Assembly: GCA_031771865.1 (NCBI GenBank)
Contig: JASISA010000041.1
Span: forward strand, 1,054,001-1,118,000
Source of the DNA: Nothophaeocryptopus gaeumannii
Lineage: Eukaryota; Ascomycota; Dothideomycetes; Mycosphaerellales; Mycosphaerellaceae
Direction: 5' to 3'
Length of the DNA: 64,000 nucleotides
The position numbers were made by a program, and so were the translations under genes. Of this stretch, positions 40,855 to 51,444 are shown piece by piece (position 1 is the first letter of the stretch; each line of letters begins with the position of its first letter). Under the pieces are notes generated by a model. The model worked only from the letters and a program-made list of their open reading frames with translations. It had not been told where the DNA came from and searched no databases.

Positions 40855-42639
40855 TTTGGATATTGAGGAGTTCGGTGAAGGTGTGTTGATTGTGAGAAGA
40901 GAGGTGTTGGTGAAGCTATGCGACCGTAGCTACGACTAGCGCGCTATCTCGTATCCGTGGTATCGTCGAAGTGTCGTTGTCGAGAAGGGTGATATCGTGT
41001 CTGGATCCGTATCTGATTACGATTACCGGTTGATCTTTTGGAATCGCGAGCAAGTGTACCAGACACTGAAGGGAGAAAAGAACAAGACAAAGAAAGCAGC
41101 CACGCGCAACAATAAAAGCAAGAGAACCTGTATGGTATGCTCCAAAACCCAAGTCTCAGCTCCCGAGGAATGCAACGCACCTTATACCTCTTCACCACTG
41201 CAAGCCGCGTCTTTGCTGGCTACGTTCCACCCAGCGATACGCCGTTCGTGAAGATTGACTGAAGAAGAATGTGTGTCCAAAGGATTCTCCTCCTATCGTG
41301 AAACGTTCGCGCAACGGTGAAACTCGCAGAGCGCGTTTAGAGTTCGAGCCTGCTTTGGCTCGATACGGAGTAACCGCCAGCGCCTGCTACGTCAATGCGC
41401 AAGGGTCGAGCGGTTGCTGCCGCTGTCGCAGAGTGCAAGCGCGACAGGGATGATCATTGGTTGGGAAGGCAGCGCTTCACGACTTCATGCTTTCTTCACG
41501 ATCCATTCACGCCTGTCTGAGAACCATACCATGTATCAGAAAACGCGGCCGACGGGGTCTGTATCGCGCCATGTGGTCGTCTGCTGGCGGCCAACGATGG
41601 CGGTGAAGGGGAGGGGCGACGAGCAGGGAGAGATTATGATAGTTGAACAGAGGACGGGGATGTGTTGCGAAGCTGATGCCGATAATACAGCGACTTGGCT
41701 GCGACAGAAAGAGCCCGTCAAATTCCGTGTCAAGGCTCCCTTACAGATTCGACAAGTGAGCTGCAAGGCTTGAACACGAGATCGCGAAGCAAGTTACTTC
41801 GTGCGAGAGAATCGATAATTGACTGGCAGACTTGACTACATTCTCTGCCAATTGACAGGCGAAGGCTCCGGTGCCGCCCATTGGGTCCACTTATCAACAA
41901 CAATCGTGTCAATTTGAAGAGCTTCACCTACGCCCTGCAGGCACAAACACCGTCTTCCCGGCCAGCGAGCCAACATACTTCCTTAACGCCTGAAGCGCCA
42001 TGATGGCAGCTAGAGGTAAAGATGCAGCCTCTACGGAAGACAGGCCTGTTGGCTTGCGAGCGACATGGTCCTCAGAAGCCTTGACATATTCGCTCCAGCA
42101 TCCTCGATTGATCTCAGGTAGTCGTGAGTATATGTCATCTCCGATATCCAGTCAGGACCCAATGTTCGATGCAAGGGACAGCATCATGACACCGAGGTCG
42201 ATTTGTTAACTGCATGAATCGGAGATTTTGTTCCTCCGATCCTTCGCCAAGACCGATGCAATCTTCCTCGCTCCTTTCCTGGCATCTCCCCTCTCAACCT
42301 CAGGTTTTCCATAACCACCGCTGACCTTGGAAGGGTACACCGATTCGAGCTCGAGATACCTCATATGCTGTACAGGCAGCTTCAACAAGTTGTATGCCCA
42401 GCGCAAGCTGCTTCTCGGAAGCGGAAACGTGCTGTTCGCACGCCTTCCATGTCGGCAGATGAGCTTTAGCATCCTTGCCAAACAGCAATTGATCACTGCA
42501 GGGCACAGAAACTCTGCCAGGTTTGTTGTTGTACTGACATGACTTTGTCAGGCGTGCACGAATCTTCAGCATCAACTACAATCAACTTCTAGTTGCTCGA
42601 CCCGGATGCCCATAAGCGGCGCTAACTGATAGTCGCAAT
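40855..42639. other. Gene-poor spacer, 1.8 kb
   Basis: No gene supported. Minus-strand frames near 42206-42575 (a CEQHVSASEK helix in one frame, ERGDARKGARKIASVLAK in another) could be the broken end of an old gene, but no family was recognised. No tRNA or transposon signature seen. Confidence 0.45.
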
Positions 42640-44823
42640 ATGGCTGTTCTCCTTGGTATATGGCTACTCGTCACACGCTTCTGCCTTGCTCAATTCCCTC
42701 CAGAACCGAAAGAGATCACTGAGATACTTTCACGCTTCCGCCCTGGCGTGACAATCCGTTACAAAGAGGTATGTCTCTTGACGACTGAAGTTCCTCACAC
42801 CTGCTAAGACCCGACGTAGACACACATCTGCGAGACGACGCCTGGCGTGAAAGGCTATGCCGGCTATGTTGGTCTTCCTCCTGGCTCGTTGGCCGATCTT
42901 GGCTTCAACGAGACATATTCAAGCGAGGCTTTCTTCTGGTTCTTCGAAGCCCGGAAGAACCCTCATACTGCACCGTTGACTGTGTGGCTGAACGGCGGAC
43001 GTATGGGGCATCATTGATGACTGAGAATTCGCTCCACTAACTCGATATAGCCGGAAGCTCGTCCATGGCTGGGCTGTTCGCAGAGAATGGGCCATGTCAC
43101 GTGAATGCGGACTCGAACTCAACTAGGCTGAACCAATGGTCCTGGAACAACGAGGTCAACATGCTTTATATCGATCAGCCCGCACAAGTTGGCCTTTCTT
43201 ATGACAGGCTGCGGAACGTCAGCTACGACTTGATAACTGGGAAAGTAACTCAGCTGAAAAGCACGGATCAGATACCAGAGCAGAACTCCACGCTATTAGT
43301 TGGCGTTCGGCCAAGTGGAGATAATACCACAACCGCTTTCGGCTCTGTGTATGCGGCTGCAGCACTTTGGAACTTTCTCCAAGTATTCTTGCGAGAGTTT
43401 CCAGAGTACAGGACTTCGGACGAGCGAATCAGCTTAGCCGCAGAATCTTACGGAGGAAGATATGGACCGAACTTCTTCTCTTTCTTCCAGCGACAGAACG
43501 AGCGAATTCGTAACGGGTCTTGGGATATACCTGGTGAACGACTGCTTTTGCATCTTGACACTTTGATCCTCGTGAGTGGATGCATAGACACAAGTGCGTA
43601 TCATGAAAGAATGAATCGAGACCTTGGCTGATTTTGATTTGCTAGTCATGTGGAACTACTATACGCAGATTGCAGCCAACAACACTTACGGTATCCAAGC
43701 CGTCAATGCGTCCACGCAAGATCAGATGATTAAGGACTTACATCGAGAAGGGGGCTGCCTGGATCAGTCCTGGAAGTGTGGCAATCTTTCCAAAGCGTAC
43801 GATCCAGAGAACATCGGCGTCAATGCGAGCGTCAACGAAATCTGTTCAAACGCCAGCACTTTTTGTAACGACCATTTGCAGGGCCCTTACGTCGACAACA
43901 ACTACAACTTCTACGACATCACGGTCATGAATCCAGCACCCTTCGCTCCACCTTTCTTCAATGGATATCTCAATCAGCGTCATGTACAAGAAGCTCTGGG
44001 AGCACCTCTCAACTTCACATCTGGCTCCAGCGCAGTTGGAAAGGCTTTTGGCACGTTCGGAGATTTTCCAAGACCCGGCCATATCGAGAAGCTGGCATAT
44101 CTCCTCGACAGCGGCATCAAGGTGGCGCTTATGTACGGTGAGGCATCTGCCCGTGTCTTGTCTGGAAAATGTGCTGACAATTCTTCTTGTAGGCGATAGG
44201 GACTTCGTCTGTGTACGTTCTTGGTCCGGTCATACGCGGCTTTCCAACGCAGCTAACAATGCAATAGAATTGGTACGCCGGTGAGGCTGTTTCACTTGCG
44301 ATCAACTACAGCCATACCGCGGACTTCCATGCAGCAGGATATACAGAAATTCAGACCAATGAGACTTACATTGGTGGGCAAGTGCGACAGCATGGCAATC
44401 TTTCCTTCTCACGCGTCTATCAAGCAGGGTGAGTGATTCCGTTCCCGAGTCGCAGATCTCGAAGAAGCACCTTCTGATTTTATCTGAGAGGAAAGGCACG
44501 GCATCCCGGCCTATCAACCCGAGACTGCATACAGGATCTTTATGCGAGCACTCCTGAACGTCGATATCGCCACAGGTACCGTGTCAACAGGTCATGGTTC
44601 TCTGTACAGCTCGAGTGGAAGCGCGATAGCGTCGACTAAAATGCAGACTCCGCCTGCACAACCATTACAAGTCTGTTATGCTCTCACTCTCGATGACACT
44701 TGCACGGAGAGTGATAAGTACGCTATTGGGAATGGGACGGCCTTGCTCCGTGACTATATACTAGTGGACTCCAACTCGACAAAGCTGTATCCAGAGATAG
44801 TGTGCAAGGCACCGTCATGTTAA
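42640..44823 (+). CDS. Secreted serine carboxypeptidase, family S10
   Basis: Seven exons: 42640-42768, 42820-43000, 43051-43593, 43646-44137, 44193-44212, 44268-44428 and 44496-44823. All six introns (50-67 nt) keep the frame and give 617 residues. A signal peptide ends about Ala16 (VTRFCLA|QFPP). Substrate motif: TVWLNGGPGSSSMAGLFAENGP. Catalytic triad by motif: Ser236 (AESYGG, usually GESY), Asp452 (GDRDFVCNW) and His510 (AGHGIPAYQP). Exon 5 is a 20-nt micro-exon that carries Asp452. N-glycosylation sequons are frequent. The enzyme removes C-terminal residues from peptides, in the cell wall, medium or vacuole; the layout is like carboxypeptidase S1. Confidence 0.9.
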
Positions 44824-45187
44824 TACTCGGCTGCTAGCAAGATATCATTTGAACGGTCGAGCCTAGATTCTGGGGAGAGAAGATGAACCTTCAATAGTAC
44901 CTGGTCCTGTGAGGCTGCCGGGCGACTTTCAGCAGCTAGCAACCCCCACAGCCTTATTAATCGCATGCATGGTCTTAGCACGGTGTCCAACAGGTTCAAT
45001 GGGTCTCGTGACAGGTAGCTCAAGATGCCACACTGATGTGCGCTCTGTCGCCTGAGGCAGACATGTTTACGCCAGGGCCAGGCTACTAATAACCTCACTT
45101 TGAACTCTGCAGCCGCACTTCTTTCTTCGACTCAACTTTCATGATCTCAAATACTCTGTCTTCCAACCGAAAGTCTTTCAGCGCAGG
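44824..45187. other. Intergenic, nothing recognised
   Basis: 364 bp between two plus-strand genes; nothing distinctive. Confidence 0.5.
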
Positions 45188-46426
45188 ATGACGTCCGGCG
45201 ACAGCAAATGGGCGTTCCTCACTTTCGATAAAATGCAGGTGCAGCCACCGATCAAGACGAATTCAGTCAAGAACTTGGATCATCTCACAGTGGCTCAAGA
45301 TGCTCGAAACACGCGCGTCGTTGTCCATCCAAGATTTTCTAAACTGGCAGAGTCATTTCTGGACCACAAGCGCTCTCGCGGGTCTCCATACGAGAAGGAA
45401 CTCTATGCTAGTCTCTCGTGGCGACAACTCACAAGTCGACTTATCGAGAAGCGTCCACTCGTTTTCATGGGAAGCCACGACCACACTATGCTTCGAGATG
45501 GGAAGATCATCAAAGATCCCATAAATCAGTGGGATCACAATGGGACGGAAGCACAGAAAATCAACGCAGATCTCACGCTCGATGAGTATCTCTCATATGA
45601 CGAGATCATGCTCGGATCACTCATTGGCGTGAGTGGACCCAGCTTCTTCATCAACGATGGCGACCGATACAATCGTGGCCGCAAAGGGACACCAGGTACT
45701 TTTGAGGAGAGAGGAATCATCATCGGCCTTGTTGGCGCACGCTTCGAGCGACCGGATCGAATGGACAGTGTCTTCTGTCTGCCACCTGTCTCAGGGCCGA
45801 AACAACATCCGGAACTGACGAAGCTCTTCTTCGACTTCTTTGGAGCACAGAGATCTCCGGAGAAAGGGGGCCTCGATTTCCAAGTCTACAGAGCTCGCAC
45901 ACGTGTCACAGCCGATGTTCTACTCTTCGAGGCGAATGCTCGTGCCGCCGCTTTGAAGTCACAGAAGATAGCGTATGTATACGTTGTGGGGTTGGGTCTC
46001 GGCGTGTGGGAGTATGATAGATGTCAGACGGATGAGTACATCCAAGCGTTCACAGAAACTATTGATACTCTTCCCTCCGATCACAAAATTGGCACAATCG
46101 AGTTCGCTTGGATCTCGGCAAGCGAGACAGCTAAGGCCCAAGTCACAGACGTTGCCAAGCGCAAGAACATCAAGACGATCTTCAGTCGACGCAATCCGGC
46201 CGCAAAGCTCCGAGGCGAGGATGCGGATAAGCTCCTCGTGCTGAACTATGCTTGGGATGGTAATGCGTTTCCCGGCAATGAGTACTGGCAAGGCAGCCTC
46301 GTGGGCAGTGGAGATCCGGCCGCTGCTTGTATGAGCACGATCGGAGAATTGCATGATCCGCTGGTCAATGCGCCTTTCACGAAGAGGATTCAGGTAGTGG
46401 GAGAAGAGAATGTGGTTGAATTGTGA
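45188..46426 (+). CDS. Conserved protein, possibly MavL/DUF4804-like
   Basis: 412 residues, single exon, ATG 45188 (CAGGATGAC). Visible features: LVFMGSHDHTMLRDG, LTLDEYLSYDEIMLGSLIGVSGPSFFINDGDR, EERGIIIGLVGARFE, VYVVGLGLGVWEYD, and a C-terminal YAWDGNAFPGNEYW then GSGDPAAACMSTIGEL with an acidic/amide-rich pocket-like composition. The late WDGN..PGNEYW...SGDPAAA block resembles my recollection of the DUF4804/MavL-like family, whose bacterial member is a macrodomain-type ADP-ribosyl hydrolase; I cannot verify this here. No signal peptide or membrane helix. Function otherwise unknown. Confidence 0.55.
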   Translation: MTSGDSKWAFLTFDKMQVQPPIKTNSVKNLDHLTVAQDARNTRVVVHPRFSKLAESFLDHKRSRGSPYEKELYASLSWRQLTSRLIEKRPLVFMGSHDHTMLRDGKIIKDPINQWDHNGTEAQKINADLTLDEYLSYDEIMLGSLIGVSGPSFFINDGDRYNRGRKGTPGTFEERGIIIGLVGARFERPDRMDSVFCLPPVSGPKQHPELTKLFFDFFGAQRSPEKGGLDFQVYRARTRVTADVLLFEANARAAALKSQKIAYVYVVGLGLGVWEYDRCQTDEYIQAFTETIDTLPSDHKIGTIEFAWISASETAKAQVTDVAKRKNIKTIFSRRNPAAKLRGEDADKLLVLNYAWDGNAFPGNEYWQGSLVGSGDPAAACMSTIGELHDPLVNAPFTKRIQVVGEENVVEL

Positions 46427-47937
46427 TTGGCTGAGTTAAGGCATCGCAGTTCTTTGAGTTCTCCGATCGACCCACCTCAAACCAACACATCGAATCACTT
46501 CCAGCATTCGTCTCGGCCTCTGTCCTTCGAAGCCCGCTCGATCAGCGCAACTCCCCATTCCTCTGACCCGACAGCATTTCCCAAACCCGTCTACTGATCT
46601 CTCGTGCATCACCTCCATGCTCAACACCTGCTCTTTGGTCAGTGTAGGGATTCTCGAGAATGGAAATCACAGGCCCACATACCTTTGAAATCTCCGGACG
46701 TCCAATAGCTTGGGATGGCGACATCATCTTCGTGACTGGCTGGCTGGCTGATGAAGAGATAAAATCAAAGGAGAAGACTTACACTAGACAGTCATCCGCA
46801 CGCGAGGCTCGGTCTCCGAGCCTCGTGTTTTGGCCCTGTACACCTCAGAATGGATCTGAGGCGCGAAATTAATATCTCTTGCTACCCAAAGGGCACTTTA
46901 AAGTCGGCGGCGGCGGGCAAAGGACGAGGCAGCAGAGGAGGCAAACGGCGGAGGTAGGCGGCGTAGGAGGCAAGCGGGGCAGGTCGTCGAAAGAGGCGGT
47001 CGGAGGACGTAGCGTAGGAGTGAACAGAGGAGGCAAGCGGAGGGCAGCAGACGGCGTGCGGGAAGTGAGGAGCGCGGCAGGCGGTTGCTTTCGGTGTCGG
47101 TGGCGATTTGCAGGCTACGATGAGCTGCTGATGTGATGGCCGTAAAGAAAAGTATGCTCGTCGGTCCAGGAGGACGTAGTGGGTTAAGCGGGGCCAGAGG
47201 TCAGAGGGCAGGGAGCAGTACACAGAGGGTAGTACACAAAGGACAGGGCAGAGTGCACAGGGCAGAGTGCAGAGGGCATTGGGCGAAGGACTGGGAGGTG
47301 ATGAGGCGGGTGGGAAGGCAAGAGGAGGCAGAACTGGCATCAAGTCAGCATTGGAAGCAGTCAACAGAGATGGTGAACTGGAACCTCAACGTACAGTGGG
47401 CGTGTGTGCACGCCCCGAAAGAGTTGATTGAAGCTCGTAAGCACTGCGAAGAGGTCAGCATCCAAGGCGTGAGGCCGCACGCAGCCAGCCTGCCGCGAAG
47501 ATGTGATGCCGCCGATGATATTGTGTGTCGATGGTGTTGTGTAGGTGGTGAGGATTGAGAGGAGTTTTTGGCAGCGAAGTGGAAAGATCAACATCGTTCT
47601 CGCGTGGAGACCGTTACACGCCTAGCACGCTAGCGCGGTGGCTGGGGCTTTCACATGCAAAAGTTTGAGACAGAGGGTGAGCGTCTGGGATGCTCATGCT
47701 CGGATTGAGTTGATACATGTCTCAGAGGCCATATTTTCTGGCCGAGGACGAAGGCGACCCCACGAGAATGTCTCCTCCGGCAATGTGTCTTGCCCTGCTG
47801 AAAAGCGTTGGCTCTCCTGTAGTGTCTTGCTTTCGACTTCTGCAATTCCAAGCGGAGAGAAGGCTCCGCAAAAAGCGCCCCAAGTCAAGATAGCATCTTT
47901 ACGAGAGCTTCCAATTTCTCCTACTGAGAAGAAGACC
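46427..47937. other. Spacer with purine-rich strand and short repeats
   Basis: About 1.5 kb without a supported gene. From about 46895 to 47340 the plus strand is strongly G/A-rich with imperfect repeats. Long frames here (46882-47364 minus, 47133-47558 plus) follow from the low complexity and have no motif. Confidence 0.5.
46935..47040. repeat. Three imperfect copies of a purine-rich unit
   Basis: The core AGGAGGCAARCGG occurs at 46936-46948, 46965-46977 and 47028-47040, within a G/A-rich tract. Further right, GGGCAGAGTGCA is repeated directly at 47246-47257 and 47260-47271. Confidence 0.7.
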
Positions 47938-48864
47938 ATGGATGGTAAAGCGTCTCCTGACATGCAACAACTGAGACCCGAAATTGAAAAGGAGATTGCA
48001 AGGGCGCCACGATTTCTCTTCCGCGTCTGGCGCTCTCGATTCGGCGGCTACATAGGTCTCAATACCGCTTCTCGAATCACTCCTCGCGCATTTCTCAATC
48101 ATCCAGATACCACGCCACGATCGCTGTACAACCATGACCCAGGCGAATTGCTCGACATCGCAATCCACCATATCGAGGGACCAGACTGGGACGATTTCGA
48201 AACAGTCTTCTCTTCTTGGACGCACTATCTATCGCACGCGATCGGTCGGGCTCGCCCCGATTCAGCTCTGAAGAATTTGCAACTTTGCGTCTTGGACATG
48301 AAGGAGAAGAGACAGCGCAACCAAACCGTCGCTTTGCACGCCATCACCATCGAGAGCTTTGACAGATACGACGAGGACTGGTATTGCTATTCCGCTGAGT
48401 ACCTGGCTTACGGAGTCATACAAGAGCCGGGATACTTAGCTATACCTCTCGAGTCGCTTGACCAAGACGCCCTGTTCAGATTTTCCCCCAAATTTGCAAG
48501 GCTACAGCTTATGCGACAGCCATACACCGTCGATGAGGACCTGGATGCTATGCTCGAAGCTGCCAGTACGCTCGGTGCCGCGTTTGGAGAGTGCAATGTC
48601 GTCGTTCAAGCTTACCTAATGGCAACCGTCACGCCTCGCGCTGGCGATCATGTAAAGATTTTGCAGAAGCTGGGAGGGCTGTCAACGCCTCGCGAGTGGT
48701 TGGGCGAGCCAGACCCAGCAAATACCTGGCCCTGTGGTCATGACGAGGCACGACAAGCGGCTCAGATCCTCCTTGACCTAGCTGGGAGAGAGCACAATGT
48801 GGACTCAAGTGAGGAAAGGAAAGGAAAGGAAAGGAATAGATTAGGTTGGAAAGAGTTCTTTTGA
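47938..48864 (+). CDS. DUF7587-like fungal protein, dispersed copy
   Basis: 308 residues from ATG 47938 (ACCATGG); the frame extends upstream but without family-like sequence. The DUF7587-type start APRFLFRVWRSRFGGYIGLN and RITPRAFLNH is followed by FETVFSSWTHYLSHAIG, HAITIESFDRYDEDWYCYS, and a C-terminal helical part ending AQILLDLAGREH. This is a different branch from the genes at 745 and 3699: it has FRVW rather than YRVQ and lacks their Cys pairs. The extreme C-terminus is encoded by a GGAAA microsatellite. Function unknown. Confidence 0.7.
   Translation: MDGKASPDMQQLRPEIEKEIARAPRFLFRVWRSRFGGYIGLNTASRITPRAFLNHPDTTPRSLYNHDPGELLDIAIHHIEGPDWDDFETVFSSWTHYLSHAIGRARPDSALKNLQLCVLDMKEKRQRNQTVALHAITIESFDRYDEDWYCYSAEYLAYGVIQEPGYLAIPLESLDQDALFRFSPKFARLQLMRQPYTVDEDLDAMLEAASTLGAAFGECNVVVQAYLMATVTPRAGDHVKILQKLGGLSTPREWLGEPDPANTWPCGHDEARQAAQILLDLAGREHNVDSSEERKGKERNRLGWKEFF
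48813..48836. repeat. GGAAA microsatellite in a coding end
   Basis: Four full GGAAA units plus GGAA, in the last codons of the DUF7587-like gene (encoding EERKGKERN). The unit length is not a multiple of three, so gain or loss of a unit shifts the C-terminal frame. Confidence 0.8.
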
Positions 48865-49118
48865 TTTGAGTAAGGTAGTTGATATCTGGTCTGGGTCACG
48901 CTTAGGATCGCTCGCACCTACAGCGGCGTGCCTCAGACCGGCTTATGTTGATGACCCGCTTTCGGTCTCGCCATCCATTCCTTCCTCTGAATCACCACAG
49001 CACTTCAAATCACTCGAAAAGTGTTGAGCCTCTTGAAACCTCTGATCCGCTTCGGTGCCTTCTCTCTCTGCTTCCTTCTCCCATTCAACACCAAAGCCTT
49101 GTCCTTTTCCTGCTTCTC

Positions 49119-50864
49119 CTAGATCTGCACACCTCCTTCGCCTTCGCCTTCCTCCGAGCTTGAAGTCTCTGCGCTTCCGTCCAGCACACAGACACCTTCT
49201 TGGGTACCGAAGACTCTGAGCTTGTTGCCGTAGACACGCCAGAAGTCACTGCCAAATTTTGGCATGCCGCCTGCAAAGGTGACCTCCTCTCGACGATGAC
49301 GGTACTTGAGGTCTCGTGGGTCTTTGTAGAATGGGTCGTTGGGATCAGCCGATCCCATCGTCTCATCGCCACGTCTCTTCCACTTTGCACCCACGACGGA
49401 AGGAGTGAAGCCATTAACCCCACTGTCCGCAGCACTGGCCTGACCGCTGGTGTGCACGTTCTCCTTGTGGGCGGATTCGTCCCCGTCAGACATTTTGACG
49501 TTTGCAATACCATTTGCCGCCTCCGATGCACGGCGATCGACCTCGATGTAGGCGCCCTCACGCTCCAACTTGGCAGACAGTCGCACAGCGATCTGAGCTG
49601 TGAGATAGCTGTCATAGCCGGCTTCGTGGAAGGCTTCGACGTTGTCGTACTTTCTGTGCTGCTCGTCGGTCTTGACCGGAGGAGTCTCCAGGCTACTGAG
49701 CTGCTCTGCGATTTGCTCTAACGAAGAGATCGGGCTGATGTCGCCGCAGTTATGAGTCGACATGTACTTCGTATCCACAACCACTGGGAAGAATTTGTGG
49801 AGCTTCTGCTGGAATTCCTCGACGGTATCCGGGAGCTCGCCGATAAACGTGTTGTAGACGTATACCATGTCAAGGAAGCAATTGTGACCGATCAGAACGC
49901 GCGGGTTGCCGCGGAGTAGTGCTTGCGCACGGTTAAATTGCGCCTTGTAGTCATCCATATCCACGAAGATGGGCTCTCCAGTCACAGCGTCCTTCGCGCA
50001 CTCGCGCAGGTCAATCTTACTGATGTTGCTACCATGCAACGCCTCAATCACCCAGCGGAAGCCCTTCTGACGACAAATTTGCTCGTCCAGCTGTCGGCGG
50101 CGGTCAGCGGCGATCCTCTCCTCGCGCTCTTTGTTAAAGCGCACGATTTGGATCGCACCACGCTTGCTGATGGTTACAAGCTCGGGATACTCTGCTCGCA
50201 CGAGCTGGTGAACCAGTCGCTTCTCGTATCTCGACAGCTCCTCGGGTCGCTCGCCCTCTCTGAGGAACTCTGCGCTCTCAGGCAGGATCATGACGTACTC
50301 GGGTGTGTCCAGTCGCTTAGAAGCCACCCACTCATTGATTTGCTTTCGAACGCGGTCCATAAAGGCGAGTGCTTCAATCTCTGTAGGCTTGATCTGTATG
50401 TCGACCACAGCGCCTCTGTCCTGTCGCTGCTCGAACTTGGCACGAGCCTGCTTCGACTCTTCTCGGGAAAGGTAAGGAACGCCTTGTGCGTAGGGTCGGT
50501 TCATGTCGAAGCCAACACTAACGAGGAACTCGGCTGCGCCGGACTGCACAGAGAAGATGCGCTCCACATCGAGGCTGCGCTCGGCGATGATGGGCGAAAT
50601 ATCGAAATTGTAGGGCCTAAGAATGTATTTCTCCTCGAAGATGTCTTGCTCCACACAAGTCAGGCCGATTTGAAGGATCTGGTATCGCTCGGCGGCCTCT
50701 TTGGTCTCCATGTATCGCTCCTGAAGGGTCGCTTTGCCGCTTTTGATTGCGTTCTTGGAGGGGACACCGGACAGCTCGAGGTCCAGGGCCACGAAGTGAG
50801 ACTTGCTGATGTCGGTGATGATATCTATCAGCAGAGGATAGAACGAGGTCTTGTCGACGTCCAT
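49119..50864 (-). CDS. Poly(A)-specific ribonuclease PARN-like (CAF1 family)
   Basis: 581 residues from ATG 50864. The DEDD nuclease residues are visible: Asp28 and Glu30 (HFVALDLELSGVPS), Asp in LIGHNCFLDMVYVYN, and His/Asp in FHEAGYDSYLTAQI. Asp28 and Glu30 fall at the same numbers as in human PARN, which supports this start. The open frame continues to 51173 but only with a GTG. An R3H-like middle part (QINEWVASKRLDTPEYVMI, HQLVRAEYPEL) lies between. PARN trims poly(A) and oligo(A) tails of mRNAs and small RNAs. The C-terminus is disordered. No intron is needed. Confidence 0.88.
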   Translation of the reverse strand: MDVDKTSFYPLLIDIITDISKSHFVALDLELSGVPSKNAIKSGKATLQERYMETKEAAERYQILQIGLTCVEQDIFEEKYILRPYNFDISPIIAERSLDVERIFSVQSGAAEFLVSVGFDMNRPYAQGVPYLSREESKQARAKFEQRQDRGAVVDIQIKPTEIEALAFMDRVRKQINEWVASKRLDTPEYVMILPESAEFLREGERPEELSRYEKRLVHQLVRAEYPELVTISKRGAIQIVRFNKEREERIAADRRRQLDEQICRQKGFRWVIEALHGSNISKIDLRECAKDAVTGEPIFVDMDDYKAQFNRAQALLRGNPRVLIGHNCFLDMVYVYNTFIGELPDTVEEFQQKLHKFFPVVVDTKYMSTHNCGDISPISSLEQIAEQLSSLETPPVKTDEQHRKYDNVEAFHEAGYDSYLTAQIAVRLSAKLEREGAYIEVDRRASEAANGIANVKMSDGDESAHKENVHTSGQASAADSGVNGFTPSVVGAKWKRRGDETMGSADPNDPFYKDPRDLKYRHRREEVTFAGGMPKFGSDFWRVYGNKLRVFGTQEGVCVLDGSAETSSSEEGEGEGGVQI

Positions 50865-51444
50865 CTTGCTGTTGATATGCGGTGATGAAACAATACTCGA
50901 GGTCAGCTGCTCGGTAAGAGAGGTGGCAAGGGGAAGAAGTCGTTTGGGCAAGAAGCTGGAAAGAAGTCGGCTGAGTCCACCTTGTCTGTTGTTGACGGAT
51001 GTAGGTGTAGTTGAAGAAGTTGCGGCCGAAGTAGAAGTGAACAAGCAAACTTGGTGGTGCTGCAGCCGCGATGCATGTGTCAAGCGAGTGCGTTTGAAAG
51101 TGAAGAATCTACCTGCTTTCCATGTGAAGCTGCAGCGGGCGTAGCCAGCCCAGCCGCCGGTCAATCGAGCCACGACTTCACTTTACCTCAGTGTTGCAAA
51201 TATACTCCTCACTTGAGACTGGTGAGGTCGGCCAAAGTGCCGATGTGTTGATGTAGAGCAAACAGTGAAGCCAGAGGATAGATACCCTAAGGTACGTGGT
51301 GAAGTCAACGACGCGGGCGCGTCTCGGAGAGTGCCGGCGAGGGCGCCTCGGCTCAGAACGGCGGCCATCCACCCTCTCGACATGCGCCCAAGCTCCTCCA
51401 GCATCCCATAGAGCACTTACATACATCGCGTCGTGCTGGTCGCG
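50865..51444. other. Divergent promoter region, PARN / Pex26-like
   Basis: 580 bp between divergent starts. The PARN-side frame is open here without an ATG. No specific element recognised. Confidence 0.5.

Noticed and set aside
41320..41360. tRNA-like T-arm string AGTTCGAGCC
   Set aside because: No matching acceptor stem, D-arm or anticodon arm can be built around it.
42206..42575. Two overlapping minus-strand frames as a truncated transcription-factor-like gene
   Set aside because: Helical-looking pieces, but neither frame has a start, a recognisable domain or a splice pattern linking them.
46882..47364. 160-codon minus-strand frame as a gene
   Set aside because: It lies in the purine-rich tract; its composition (Pro/Ser/Leu/Cys runs) follows from the base bias, and there is no motif.
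50865..51173. Mitochondrial presequence on PARN (103 residues without Asp/Glu until residue 88, rich in Arg/Ser/Thr)
   Set aside because: The extension starts with GTG and contains no ATG. The next ATG at 50864 puts the catalytic Asp and Glu at 28 and 30 as in human PARN, so the extension is probably 5' leader.
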